The notes beneath the pieces were generated by a model, which was given only the letters and a program-made list of their open reading frames with translations, did no database searches and had not been told where the DNA came from. A stretch of DNA of 36,082 nucleotides from a virus, in the IMG/VR virus record IMGVR_UViG_3300046004_001559, positions 1 to 36,082 of that record, one strand, 5' to 3'. A program made the translations under genes and the position numbers. Of this stretch, positions 1 to 8,856 are shown piece after piece (position 1 is the first letter of the stretch; every line of letters starts with the position of its first letter).

Positions 1-123
1 GCGATGCGATTTCCGCCTCTGAACGCGGCGCGGCGCTTCCCAGCTTAAGCCCCGGAATGCTTTGAAGCTGTCCAAGAATGTATTGCCCGACCTGAGGGGA
101 TCGCGCCGTCATCCCACCACCGC
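1..123. repeat. Terminal direct repeat, left copy
   Basis: This 123-bp stretch is identical to 35960-36082. A gene reads in frame through the join if one copy is removed, so the molecule is circular or circularly permuted with a unique length of 35,959 bp. The repeat could be an assembly overlap from a circular map or a true short terminal redundancy; sequence alone cannot separate the two. Confidence 0.97.
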
Positions 124-814
124 CCGGCGTGACTTCCGTAGCCGTCTCGCCCGGCGAAGTCGTGACGATTTCCGGCTTGAACGGCGTCTGGATCATGGTC
201 CGGTTCGACTCTGGATCGTAAAGCGTATCGCCCGGCCCAAGTTTTTGCGGCCCTAGCGGAGCCTGTAGGAACTGGTTGCCCTGATAGACCGACGAGCCTT
301 GCGCGACGACGGTTGGCGAGTAGCCCTTGGCGCGCTCTTTCGCCCACGCCTCCGGGTCCGACAGGAACACCATGCGCTCCTGAGGGGGCAGCGTCGAAGC
401 GAACTGAAGCATAGCCGCACGCTGCTGTTCCATCTGGGGCCGCGCCCGTTGTGCGTCCATGCTGTCCCACGGGCTTTTCCCGCCGACGATGGTGTCCCAT
501 GCCGTGCGCCCAAACGACACCGGCGACCGCTGCGGAGCCTCGCCACGCATCGGGGGGGCAAACGACTGTTGCGGCTGCTGGGGGGCCTGCATTTGAAGCT
601 GCTGCCCCAGGTCCTCGCCCGGCCCCATAATGCCGCCCGGCGACATGGTGATGTCCTGCCCCGGCATTTGCGGATTGCCGCCCTGCATGGTCGGAACGCG
701 GCTTTGCGGCTGACCCACGCGAGGCGCGGCGAAGATCGGGTCTAGCATCTGGTCGAACGGCAGGAACCGATCAACGCCGCCGTATGCCCGCGAGAGAAGT
801 TGGCGAATGTCCAC
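1..814 (-). CDS. Ejection/internal virion protein, N-terminal part (gene crosses the window join)
   Basis: An open frame runs leftward from a GTG at 814 to the window edge with no stop and continues in frame at the right end (34911-36082), giving one protein of about 620 residues. GTG directly follows the TAA stop of the upstream gene. The first 234 residues are rich in Gln, Pro, Met and Gly, with no enzyme motif, and look like a flexible virion segment. The peptidase-like motif lies in the other half. Position in the late operon after the tail genes, next to a second large ejection-type protein, fits a protein packaged in the particle and delivered with the DNA. The function is inferred; the joined reading frame is seen directly. 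Confidence 0.8.
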   Translation of the reverse strand, partial: MDIRQLLSRAYGGVDRFLPFDQMLDPIFAAPRVGQPQSRVPTMQGGNPQMPGQDITMSPGGIMGPGEDLGQQLQMQAPQQPQQSFAPPMRGEAPQRSPVSFGRTAWDTIVGGKSPWDSMDAQRARPQMEQQRAAMLQFASTLPPQERMVFLSDPEAWAKERAKGYSPTVVAQGSSVYQGNQFLQAPLGPQKLGPGDTLYDPESNRTMIQTPFKPEIVTTSPGETATEVTPGGGGMTARSPQVGQYILGQLQSIPGLKLGSAAPRSEAEIAS

Positions 815-1138
815 TTAGCCCATCCCCATAAGCATTTTCATGATCGAGCCCGCGTCCATGCCGCCACCACCGCCGCCACCCATCGGGGTCCATGACCGGT
901 TCCGCTGGCCCATATACTGATTGACGAAATCGGAAGCGCCAGTTCCGCCGCCCTGTTGGGGCTGTTGCGGCTGAAATTGTGAGCCCGTCGCATCCGAATG
1001 TCCGGGCATCCCAAGCAAGCCACCCTGCTGCCCGGCGTGGCCCATCTGGGCTTGCATCGGCGGCGACAAAAGCCCCTGCCGCATGGGGTTATCCATGCCG
1101 CCCTGATACATCTTCATGTTGTTCAGGAGGTCATACAT
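815..1138 (-). CDS. Small Gly/Gln/Met-rich late protein, unknown function
   Basis: Encodes 107 residues of low complexity, with Gln-Pro runs and a seven-glycine stretch near the C terminus, and no recognisable domain. ATG directly abuts the TAG stop of the gene before it, and its own stop abuts the GTG of the ejection protein, so it is translated as part of the late block. Composition resembles the neighbouring virion proteins. It may be a small structural or assembly component; this is inference from context only. Confidence 0.7.
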   Translation of the reverse strand: MYDLLNNMKMYQGGMDNPMRQGLLSPPMQAQMGHAGQQGGLLGMPGHSDATGSQFQPQQPQQGGGTGASDFVNQYMGQRNRSWTPMGGGGGGGMDAGSIMKMLMGMG

Positions 1139-2047
1139 CTAGGTTGCACTCCAACCAGCCGACATTGAACTTCCCGACTGTTTGCCGGAGCCCTTGCTAT
1201 CAACGATCTTCGGAATGGCTCCCAGAAGCCCCGCCAGCCCTTGCGAGCGCATGAACGGGTCCTGATACATCCTCAGGAACTCCTGATATTGCGCGTCGTT
1301 GTTCGCTGTTTCGTTGGCGAACTGCTGCTGACCCAGACCAGCCACAAGGCCCGCATCATTCGCGCCCATCTGCTGCTGCTGACCCGCGAACTGACCCAGA
1401 AGCCCAAGCGTCTGTTGATTGAGGTTCGCGCCCTGCAAGCCCGCGCCCTGGTTGGCGAGGTCCGCCTGCATTTGCCGGTTCTGGTCCTGACCCATGAGGC
1501 CCGCCGCCGTGTTCCAGCCCTGCGAGCGAAGCCCCGCCGCCGTGCTACCGATCTGACGCAACGCCGCCTCATTGGTCAGGCTGTCCGCCACACCCTGCCG
1601 ACTTCCACCCCAAGCGCCAGCCCGTGAGAACGCGCCACTATCCGCGTTGATCTGCTGCTGACGACCACGGTTGATGTCGCCAGTGGCCGCATCGATGACG
1701 TCCTGCTGATAGGGGTCAAAATACTTGCTCAACCCCTCGCGCGAGAACTGCCCGGCGTTGACGTTCTGAGGCGTGTAACCAGCCATGCCTTGCGCGCCGC
1801 TGATAGCGCCTTGCAGCGTGCTTTGACCGGCCCCGACATTGCCTTGCGCCAGCGACCGCGCCTGCGTCTGTAGCGGGTTGTCCTGCGCGCCAAGCTGCCC
1901 GCCGTAAGCCGTGGCCGAGCCTCCAAGCAGACCGGACGCCTGATTAAACGCCGGTTCAAAAAGCCCTTTCGTCCAAGCGTCAATCGTGTTGTCCGTCTTG
2001 TTGGACGACTTCGATTTCTCTTTACCGAACCCGAGCGAAAGCCCCAT
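1139..2047 (-). CDS. Putative tail/ejection structural protein, Gln/Ala/Gly-rich
   Basis: 302 residues. The N terminus is a Gly-Lys-Ser-rich segment, followed by a long Ala/Gln/Gly-rich helical-looking region with recurring Asn-Gln and Gly-Gln patterns. There are no transmembrane segments or catalytic motifs. Proteins of this composition sit between tail and ejection genes in many short-tailed phages and are usually annotated as hypothetical virion proteins. The ATG follows the previous stop by one base, indicating coupling. Probable virion component; the exact role is not determined. Confidence 0.7.
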   Translation of the reverse strand: MGLSLGFGKEKSKSSNKTDNTIDAWTKGLFEPAFNQASGLLGGSATAYGGQLGAQDNPLQTQARSLAQGNVGAGQSTLQGAISGAQGMAGYTPQNVNAGQFSREGLSKYFDPYQQDVIDAATGDINRGRQQQINADSGAFSRAGAWGGSRQGVADSLTNEAALRQIGSTAAGLRSQGWNTAAGLMGQDQNRQMQADLANQGAGLQGANLNQQTLGLLGQFAGQQQQMGANDAGLVAGLGQQQFANETANNDAQYQEFLRMYQDPFMRSQGLAGLLGAIPKIVDSKGSGKQSGSSMSAGWSAT

Positions 2048-2048
2048 T

Positions 2049-2363
2049 TCAGATATCCTTAACCATGACGGTTATTTCCCGATAGCCGGGCAAGGCTCGC
2101 GCCCAGCCCCTACGGCCCGTGCAGATAATTCTCTCACAGCCCAATTCGCGGGCCTCGTCTTCGGCTTCCGCCAACATGCTTTTTAGTTCGTCCAGGCGGC
2201 CCGCCGCGAGAGGCAGTTCCATGACCTTGACCACCTGCGTTATTGCCGCCGATCCGTCCGCCAGCCACAGATGCGCGCTGCCATTTTCCAGCGCGTTTTC
2301 GACTTCCACGATACTGGAGCCGTCCGAAATCGCCGTTTCCAGCAAGGCGCGCCAATCAAGCAA
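2049..2363 (-). CDS. GNAT-fold-like protein, T7 gp13-type
   Basis: 104 residues. The C-terminal half has the pattern of an acetyltransferase-like fold: a beta strand ending in a VMELPLAAGRL segment, a long Glu/Ala helix, then CERIICTGRRGW followed by RALPGYRE. Many phages carry such a small GNAT-like protein beside their internal virion genes (T7 gp13 is the classic case), where it assists particle assembly rather than acetylating a known substrate. The gene overlaps the previous one by 8 bp. Assignment is by pattern recognition; enzymatic activity is not implied. Confidence 0.6.
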   Translation of the reverse strand: MLDWRALLETAISDGSSIVEVENALENGSAHLWLADGSAAITQVVKVMELPLAAGRLDELKSMLAEAEDEARELGCERIICTGRRGWARALPGYREITVMVKDI

Positions 2364-2571
2364 TGAGCGTCTCCGTCAGCACGCCCGACACCATCGAAAT
2401 CGAATAGCGTTCGCCCGTGACCGTATCGAGCAGGATCAGCCGCCCCGCCCCAATCTCGCAGTCCTGACCAGCCTCAAGCACCCGCGTCATGCGGTTCTCA
2501 AGCTCGTTACGAACCGCCACTTGGTCGCGCGCGTCGTAAGTTTCGGGAGGGGTCGGAAGGGTAAGTTTCAT
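2356..2571 (-). CDS. Small late protein, unknown function
   Basis: 71 residues from the ATG that overlaps the previous stop as ATGA; an in-frame ATG 42 bp upstream would lie inside the tail-hub gene and is less likely. The N terminus contains a PTPPETYD segment, then a helix with QVAVRNELENRM and a small beta-rich C terminus. Short proteins of this kind commonly sit between tail and internal virion genes in short-tailed phages. No function can be assigned. Confidence 0.65.
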   Translation of the reverse strand: MKLTLPTPPETYDARDQVAVRNELENRMTRVLEAGQDCEIGAGRLILLDTVTGERYSISMVSGVLTETLIA

Positions 2572-4031
2572 CGCTTGCCAATCGGGGTTACGTCCAGCCG
2601 GGGGATGCCCCAACGCGCGTCCCCGTCCAGAAACTCCACCTTCATTTCAACCTGACGAGCCGTAAACATGAAATCCACCGGAGCCGTCGAAATCGTGTAA
2701 GGCCCGAACACCGACTGAGTGAGGTTCGGATATTCTCGATTGTAGAACTTGACCCGCGCCGTTCCTATCGTCTTCTCATCGGGAATGATGCCGCGCACCA
2801 TCACCCGCGAGCCCCCAAATCCGCCCTCAGACGGCCACTCAAACGGCCCTGACTGGGCATAGGGATAGACGCCCCCGTAAGCCTCGCCCGTCTCGTGCGT
2901 GTAGATATAGCCATCCGTCCCGCAAAGCAGCGGGTTGTCGTAAGTCGCGCCAGCAGTCCTCGCCAGAGCCCCGACAGACCACGCATTCAGGCGGTAGTTA
3001 TAGCAGACGTAGCGGTCATTTTCCTCCGACGCCGCCGAAGGATACTGCCACCACACCTCGCCAAACCGGGGGTTATGCCAGCCCGAAACCTTCGAAATCT
3101 GGTCGGTGTTGATGTCGGTAAAAACCTTGTCTTCGACATCGCACGGGATTGACTGCACATAGCCGTTGTAGAGGTAGAACGTGTCCGTCCCCATCCACAC
3201 GCATCGCCCGGTATCAATGACCACGGGCGAGCCCTTGGACACCGGCCCGCAGGCAGAGCCCGCCTTCTGGAAGCCATAGACTACCGGAGGCCCCTGATAG
3301 ACGGCCTCCCAGAGGTCCGACGTGGTAAACAGCAGCGTGCGGCCCCGAACCTTCCGCCCGCACATCAGCAGGCCCTCGCAGTTTAGCGCAAGGTCGCCCG
3401 CCTGATTCAGCGGGGTAGAAATCCAGTCGGTATCATCGCCCTGGTTTGACCATGCCGACGTTCGCCCCGTGAGCGCCATCAGAATGGCGTCCTCAGTCAC
3501 GACGATGCCGCTAACCCCGGTCGGAGCGCCGGGGATCACAACCGCCGGAAACGATGGGTCAAGGTCCCATTGATAAATGTAGCCGTCGCCTTCCATGCAA
3601 GCGACGAGGCGGTCATTCCACAGCGCCAGCGTCCAGACGCTCGCAGGAACGATGTTATCCACGCCAGCACGAGGCGCGCCATAGACGCCCGATCCATAGA
3701 CGCCGGTTCCGTATCCACCGCCCACCACCGCGTCAGCATCGCCCGCCGTAAACCCTGCTGGCGTGATGTCATGCAAAACGCCGGAAGCGGTCATGACGTA
3801 GAGCTTTTGCTCTGTCCCGATAGCCAGCCAGTTGGAATTGTTGTTGTCGGTCCACCCGAGCATTGCCCGGCCCTTGCCAGTCACCGCGCTTGTGGACTTG
3901 ACCACCCAGCCGCCGACCGGCTGCAAGTCGGGGTTCCACCGAACAAGCGACGTATCCCGCCACGCGCCACGCGAGCCGCGTTCGGTCCCCACCGCCTTGA
4001 CGCCCGGAGGGATACCCAGGTCAAGCCACAT
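2568..4031 (-). CDS. Tail hub/nozzle-like structural protein
   Basis: 487 residues with many Trp/Gly-rich beta repeats (for example GRAMLGWTDN, GTDGYIYTHETG), typical of a beta-propeller. The N terminus (IPPGVKAVGTERGSRG...RDTSLVRWNPDLQPVGGW) matches a family found in many short-tailed phages of alphaproteobacteria, beside the adaptor and fibre genes. It likely forms the tail hub or nozzle, a position comparable to P22 gp10 or T7 gp12. It follows the fibre gene by two bases. Family membership is from recognition; the hub role is inferred from gene order and fold pattern. Confidence 0.65.
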   Translation of the reverse strand: MWLDLGIPPGVKAVGTERGSRGAWRDTSLVRWNPDLQPVGGWVVKSTSAVTGKGRAMLGWTDNNNSNWLAIGTEQKLYVMTASGVLHDITPAGFTAGDADAVVGGGYGTGVYGSGVYGAPRAGVDNIVPASVWTLALWNDRLVACMEGDGYIYQWDLDPSFPAVVIPGAPTGVSGIVVTEDAILMALTGRTSAWSNQGDDTDWISTPLNQAGDLALNCEGLLMCGRKVRGRTLLFTTSDLWEAVYQGPPVVYGFQKAGSACGPVSKGSPVVIDTGRCVWMGTDTFYLYNGYVQSIPCDVEDKVFTDINTDQISKVSGWHNPRFGEVWWQYPSAASEENDRYVCYNYRLNAWSVGALARTAGATYDNPLLCGTDGYIYTHETGEAYGGVYPYAQSGPFEWPSEGGFGGSRVMVRGIIPDEKTIGTARVKFYNREYPNLTQSVFGPYTISTAPVDFMFTARQVEMKVEFLDGDARWGIPRLDVTPIGKR

Positions 4032-4033
4032 GG

Positions 4034-5359
4034 CTAGTAACCAAACAGGATGATGTTGACGCCATCAGGATCGGCCAGCGCGTTTCCCGTGTTGCGGAAT
4101 TGATAACCCGCCACCTGCGCGGTCCTGGTCGTGACCGTAGAGGTTTCGTTGACCGTCACGACGTTGGTTGAGTCGTAAATCGGCGTAATGATCGCCGTCC
4201 AGCTTGTTGCATCGGTGAAGGCCGTGGCGACCGTCAGAATCCATTTGCCCGTGGACGACTTCGTGAACGAGGCGATGTTTTGCGCGTCCGTCCCGAACGA
4301 CATAGCCGAGCCCGTGGACGTGCCGTAACCGCCACCCGCACAAGCGAACCCGGTAAACGTCGCAGCGCCCGTCAGGACCTTTTTAGCCGCCCCGGCACTT
4401 GGAGCCGGAACAAGCCCCTTGGTCCCACCCGACCCGCTATCGCCCACCATCGCATCAACGATAACGGCAAGCTGCGTTCCCGTGAGATCGGTTGGCGCAC
4501 CCGTGCCAGCACCGGAAGCCCGGCCCTTGACCGTCGCCGCCGCCATAGTCGTTAGCGCGAAATCCGCCCCCGTGAGCGTGATCCCGCCCGAGCCGGTGTA
4601 AAGCGTCGTGGAATCGTAAAGGATGAACGTGATTGCCGTGGTGTTGAGCGTTCCGCCCGCCGTTGACGTGCAGTAATAGCGCCGCCCGGCGTTGACCGAA
4701 CCCGCCGACACATAGGCCAGCGCGCCCGGAACCTCCGACCAGGCGTCCATGTCAGTGACGCGCGACCATGCCCCCGCACCGGTCGTGTAGATGCCGTTTT
4801 CAGCCGGAGCCGTCTGGTCTTTTACCAGGATGCGGCTTGCCGAAGTGGTCACGCCGTCAATCGTCTGTTCGCCCGAAAGCGTCACGTTGGCAGTCGTGGC
4901 GACACCGCAAGCCGTCTTCGGCTGAAGTCCCGACGTAAAGCTGTCCACATAGCCCTTGGTCGCCGCTTCCAGCGCCGTCGTCGGATTGCCCGCAAGCGTG
5001 AGCGTTGAGGCGCACGAGACAGGCCCCGTGAACGCCGAGCCCTCAAGGGTCGCCAGCGTGACCGTTGACCCGCTCAGACGGTAGAACAGCGCCGAAGCCG
5101 TGGCCCAGACGTCACCCGTGGCAAGGTTGGTCGTCGGAGCCGCGCCCGGCGGAACATTGAACGAGGCGTAACCGCTACCCCCCGCCGCCGAAGTCAGAAA
5201 GGTTTGCTTGCCGGTGAAGGGCCGCGTTCCGTTCTTGAGCGTGGCCGCAAACATCGCCGTATCAATGGCCTGATACAGCGTTGTCTGGATGGTCCCCCAG
5301 GTGTCGGTATCGGCCCCGTTGTCGGGAATTTCCCAGCCGTAATTGGTAGTGTTTCCCAT
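4034..5359 (-). CDS. Tail fibre protein
   Basis: 441 residues. It opens with a short globular segment (WEIPDNGADTDTWGT) common at fibre N termini, then has the ATKGYVDSF motif frequent in phage tail fibres, followed by Ser/Thr/Gly-rich beta repeats and a C-terminal region predicted to be trimeric and receptor-facing. It lies immediately after the large spike gene and before the tail hub. Likely part of the adsorption apparatus. The motif and composition are visible; the receptor is unknown. Confidence 0.75.
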   Translation of the reverse strand: MGNTTNYGWEIPDNGADTDTWGTIQTTLYQAIDTAMFAATLKNGTRPFTGKQTFLTSAAGGSGYASFNVPPGAAPTTNLATGDVWATASALFYRLSGSTVTLATLEGSAFTGPVSCASTLTLAGNPTTALEAATKGYVDSFTSGLQPKTACGVATTANVTLSGEQTIDGVTTSASRILVKDQTAPAENGIYTTGAGAWSRVTDMDAWSEVPGALAYVSAGSVNAGRRYYCTSTAGGTLNTTAITFILYDSTTLYTGSGGITLTGADFALTTMAAATVKGRASGAGTGAPTDLTGTQLAVIVDAMVGDSGSGGTKGLVPAPSAGAAKKVLTGAATFTGFACAGGGYGTSTGSAMSFGTDAQNIASFTKSSTGKWILTVATAFTDATSWTAIITPIYDSTNVVTVNETSTVTTRTAQVAGYQFRNTGNALADPDGVNIILFGY

Positions 5360-5360
5360 A

Positions 5361-8219
5361 TCAGTAAGCCTTTATGAGCATGGCGCGGGCCTCATCCACG
5401 GTCGGCATGGTCGGCCATTGAGCAATAGTCCATTCCGGCCCGGCGCCCAAAGACAAAGCCGCCGCTTTGATCGCAGCCGCGACCTCAGTTTGCGCCCAGC
5501 GATAATCACCGTTAGCAGGATCGACAAACACCGCCTGAGCCCCGCGCGGATCGTCCCGCAGGTCAAAGAATTGCGACGTCGTGTCGTGGCCCGTGAACTC
5601 AGCCAGATAAGCCGCGACAGTGAACTTTGAGCCCGTGCCGCCAGACTTGAAGCTGACGATGTTTCCGGGGACGCAGAAGATATAGATGTTGTCATTCGAC
5701 GCCCACGCCGCCGTCCCGGTTTCCTGCACGATGCTCTGCGAGGTCGCGAGCATGGTTTCGACCAGAAAGATATTCTTGCGAGCGTTGGGCGTGTTCGCCC
5801 CGAGCTGAACGATGTCGTAAATGCTGGTCGAATAGTCCGCCAAGCCAGCCGGATAGCCGGAGACGTCCGTATTTGTGGCGTGAACGAGGCAGTTTTCCAC
5901 GATGTCCGCCTGCGAAAGACGACACATGATGGAGTTGCGATTGTTGACGCTGTTGGGGTCAGACTGATTTTCAATCTGCACGATGCAATTGCGCGTCAGG
6001 GCGTGAGAGAAGAAAATCCCCTGTTCCCGAAACAGGCAGTTTTGCAGCGTTGCGGCGCACGGATCAACGTAGGTTCCCGCCCGTCCATTGCGCTGGCGCC
6101 CTTTGACATAGCACCACTCAATAAGCGCCTCTGACACGCTGTCACAGACGAACCCGTCGCCCATAATCAGCGCGCCGTTCGACTGCCGTTCGCCATCTAC
6201 CCAGATATAGGAGTATTCCCCGGACGTGAACGTCCCTGCGGCGCTGTGGCTATAGAACGGCGAGGGATAGCAATAGTAAGCCATCCCGTTCGTCCATCGC
6301 CAGGAGTAGCCGTTGGCGCTTGGCGAGATGTAGCAGTTGCCCGCGCTGGAGGACGTGAACCCCCGGTTATACATGATGAAGTCGCGGACCTCGCCCGCTT
6401 CCATCTTCAGCGTATGCGTCCCGCCGTGTGAGGCGATGATGCCCGCAAACATGCTGTTGGGGCCGCCAGAGATCGCGCCGTAACCGAAGGCGCTATCATA
6501 GACCTCTATTCCCTGCATTACGGCCATACGCGATTGACCGGCTACCCAGTTGACCACGCAATAACGGTTGGTGGCCTCATAGGTGTAGAGCGTCGAAGAC
6601 GAGGGGATAATGCCGTCGTTCGGGTTGACGTAAACCGTGCGCGTTGTGCTGGTCGTGTCTTCGGTGAAGAAGCTGCCGACCGTGGCAATGCAGTTAGCCT
6701 TGGATGACGCGCGCGTCAGAGCCTGGGTTGATCCAAGCGGTTCCGCTGTTGCGTCAGCTACGGTCGTTTCAATGACCTTGACGTAAGAATATCCGTCGTA
6801 AGACGTCGCCGCCGCATCGCAGGTGTATGTGGTCTTCCAGCAAGTCCCGCTTTCAAGCGTCCACGTGTAGCCGGAGAGCGAAAGACACCCCTTGATGATC
6901 GGGAGGTCCTGACCCACCCGACCGTCTGTGTAGTTTTGCAGCCGGATGCCCTTCGTGGACGATCCCAGGTCGTTATAGGATTCCCGCCACACGCTGTTGT
7001 TTTTGAACCCGACCCGCGCGTCCTGCGACAGCGTAGAGCCCGCATCGAGCGTTTGTTTGGGGGCGTAGCGCGTTCCCGCCGCCGCGTCCGAGCCGTTCAC
7101 ACTGTCGAAGGCGACCGTAATCAGCGCCTCGTCCATGACACGGGTAGAATGATCCGCACCCCATCGGGCGTAAGGGGCAATCAAATCCCAATCAATGACC
7201 CGGCGGTTCTCTTCAACAATCGTCCGATCAGAGCAAAACTGCATTCGGGGGAGGTAAGCCGTATCGCTTGCCGTCACCTCCGGGATACCGCATTGAACCG
7301 ACGTCGCGCCTACGTTGGTCACAGTGATGGTGACGAACGCCAAGGGGGCCGTATTGCTCCACGTCTGGCGATAGACACCCGCAGACGGTTGCGTGGTCGT
7401 GCTGCCCGCCTTGATCGTCGTTCCGGCGTTGTGGATACGGATTTCAAGCGCGCCGGTCGTCTCGCCAGTTACGGCGATGTAGCAATACATGTTCCCCGCC
7501 GCATTGAACGGCGAGAAGCTCAGATTCGGGCTGACCCAGGTAGCGCCAGCAGGAAGCGTGACGATGCCGTCAGCAAGCGCCCCGCCGCCCGTGAACGTCC
7601 ACGCATAGGGCGTTACCGGCAGAAGCGCGGGATAGTCACGAAGGCCGCTCGAAACCTGCCAGTCATAGCGGCTTTGCACCTGACGAAGCGTCTGGGGGTT
7701 AGCGGCGTCCGAGCCCCAGACTTGAGCCGTGAGAACGGCGGTTCCGGCGTTGTCGAGGTAGTAGTTAAGCGCCGCCCCATCCGTGCCGGGCGTGGCGAAA
7801 TACGATCCGCTGGCCGTAGCCGCCAAACCCGCCGCCGTGTTGGCGTATAGATCGCCCGCATTGGCCGCCGCGATAAGCGCAAGCTGGGCCGTGCCCTCAG
7901 CTTCGACCAAGCCGACTTGCGTAACACCTTCGGCAACAACCAGAGCGGTCTGGTCATCCCCGGCGGTTTCGACAAGTCCGACCGACGTAACGCCTTGGGC
8001 CGCTACCAGAGCGGTTGACGTAACCCCTTGCGCCGCGACTGAGGCAACGCCAGCCGCAACGGCGATAAAGAGGGCGCCGCCAGACGATGCCGCAGCCGCG
8101 ACCTCAGCCGCAACGGCGATTACCGCCTGAGCGTTAACCTCTTCAGTGATGTAGGTTGGAACCTCAGCGTTTTCCGCCGGTTCTCCCGTGGCGGTTTGAG
8201 GCGTCCAGGTCGTGACCAT
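5361..8219 (-). CDS. Tail spike with pectate-lyase-like beta-helix
   Basis: 952 residues. Residues 1-130 form an Ala/Val-rich region with imperfect repeats (GVTSVGLVE, GVTQVGLVE), likely a coiled or trimeric attachment stalk. A jelly-roll-like section follows to about 330. From about 370, SVNGSDAAAGTRYAPKQTL is the usual opening of a right-handed parallel beta-helix of polysaccharide-degrading spikes, and turns rich in Asn, Cys and Ser run to about 900. It probably binds and cleaves a host surface polysaccharide. The ATG overlaps the upstream stop by one base (TAATG). The beta-helix call is fairly secure; substrate and catalytic residues are not identified. Confidence 0.8.
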   Translation of the reverse strand: MVTTWTPQTATGEPAENAEVPTYITEEVNAQAVIAVAAEVAAAASSGGALFIAVAAGVASVAAQGVTSTALVAAQGVTSVGLVETAGDDQTALVVAEGVTQVGLVEAEGTAQLALIAAANAGDLYANTAAGLAATASGSYFATPGTDGAALNYYLDNAGTAVLTAQVWGSDAANPQTLRQVQSRYDWQVSSGLRDYPALLPVTPYAWTFTGGGALADGIVTLPAGATWVSPNLSFSPFNAAGNMYCYIAVTGETTGALEIRIHNAGTTIKAGSTTTQPSAGVYRQTWSNTAPLAFVTITVTNVGATSVQCGIPEVTASDTAYLPRMQFCSDRTIVEENRRVIDWDLIAPYARWGADHSTRVMDEALITVAFDSVNGSDAAAGTRYAPKQTLDAGSTLSQDARVGFKNNSVWRESYNDLGSSTKGIRLQNYTDGRVGQDLPIIKGCLSLSGYTWTLESGTCWKTTYTCDAAATSYDGYSYVKVIETTVADATAEPLGSTQALTRASSKANCIATVGSFFTEDTTSTTRTVYVNPNDGIIPSSSTLYTYEATNRYCVVNWVAGQSRMAVMQGIEVYDSAFGYGAISGGPNSMFAGIIASHGGTHTLKMEAGEVRDFIMYNRGFTSSSAGNCYISPSANGYSWRWTNGMAYYCYPSPFYSHSAAGTFTSGEYSYIWVDGERQSNGALIMGDGFVCDSVSEALIEWCYVKGRQRNGRAGTYVDPCAATLQNCLFREQGIFFSHALTRNCIVQIENQSDPNSVNNRNSIMCRLSQADIVENCLVHATNTDVSGYPAGLADYSTSIYDIVQLGANTPNARKNIFLVETMLATSQSIVQETGTAAWASNDNIYIFCVPGNIVSFKSGGTGSKFTVAAYLAEFTGHDTTSQFFDLRDDPRGAQAVFVDPANGDYRWAQTEVAAAIKAAALSLGAGPEWTIAQWPTMPTVDEARAMLIKAY

Positions 8220-8854
8220 TAAGCGTCAGCCCCAAACTGGAGACGCCAGCTAATCGCGGCCCCCGCTCCCGGCGTCAGAGCGCCGCCCGCCATCAGGGCC
8301 ATATAGATTTTGCCCTCCGCGTCGCACTGAACCATCAACGCGTTCTGTGAGGTCCACTGTTGCAGCCATGCGACGGCGTTACCGACCACCGCAGAGCCAC
8401 CGCTAGCCGAGCCGGAAATCCACGAAACCACCTTGGCGTAATCCGCCGAAGCCAGCGATGAAGTAACTTGGTCAGTGAAGGTCGAAGCGGACGGGTTGGC
8501 GTTGAACAGGACCGGCGCCAACGTCTGACTGGTCGGCGCGGCGTTGGCGCGAAGGATCGTGGAAATCTGAAACACGCGAATCCACTCGTTCGCCATCGAG
8601 GAACCTACAGCCGCCCCGATGTCTATCGTAATCAGGCCGCCCATCGCCTGTGCAGCGGCGTAGGCAGTCGTTAGCGGGGTCACGGTTCCGGCGGCCTCGT
8701 AAGGCTTGCCGTAGGGAAGAACAATCGTTCCGTCCATGAACCCGGAAGGCGACGATACCCCCGCGTAGGGAAGGCCCGTCGTCGGGCTAATCGAAACGGT
8801 TTCAGCGACCCAGCGGGCCTGCGTCGTCGCGTCAAGAGCTGGTCTGTCTGACAT
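8219..8854 (-). CDS. Putative virion/tail protein, unknown
   Basis: 211 residues with a beta-rich, Thr/Ser/Ala-rich composition and no signal peptide or enzyme motif. The segment DIGAAVGSSMANEWIRVFQIS and the C-terminal AISWRLQFGADA suggest a compact beta-sandwich. It sits between the adaptor gene and the spike gene, so it may be a spike-attachment or particle-decoration protein. No family was recognised. Confidence 0.65.
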   Translation of the reverse strand: MSDRPALDATTQARWVAETVSISPTTGLPYAGVSSPSGFMDGTIVLPYGKPYEAAGTVTPLTTAYAAAQAMGGLITIDIGAAVGSSMANEWIRVFQISTILRANAAPTSQTLAPVLFNANPSASTFTDQVTSSLASADYAKVVSWISGSASGGSAVVGNAVAWLQQWTSQNALMVQCDAEGKIYMALMAGGALTPGAGAAISWRLQFGADA

Positions 8855-8856
8855 GG

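Noticed and set aside
6936-7850. 304-residue rightward ORF opposite the tail spike gene
   Set aside because: Arg-rich, low-order sequence with no motif; mirror of the spike frame.
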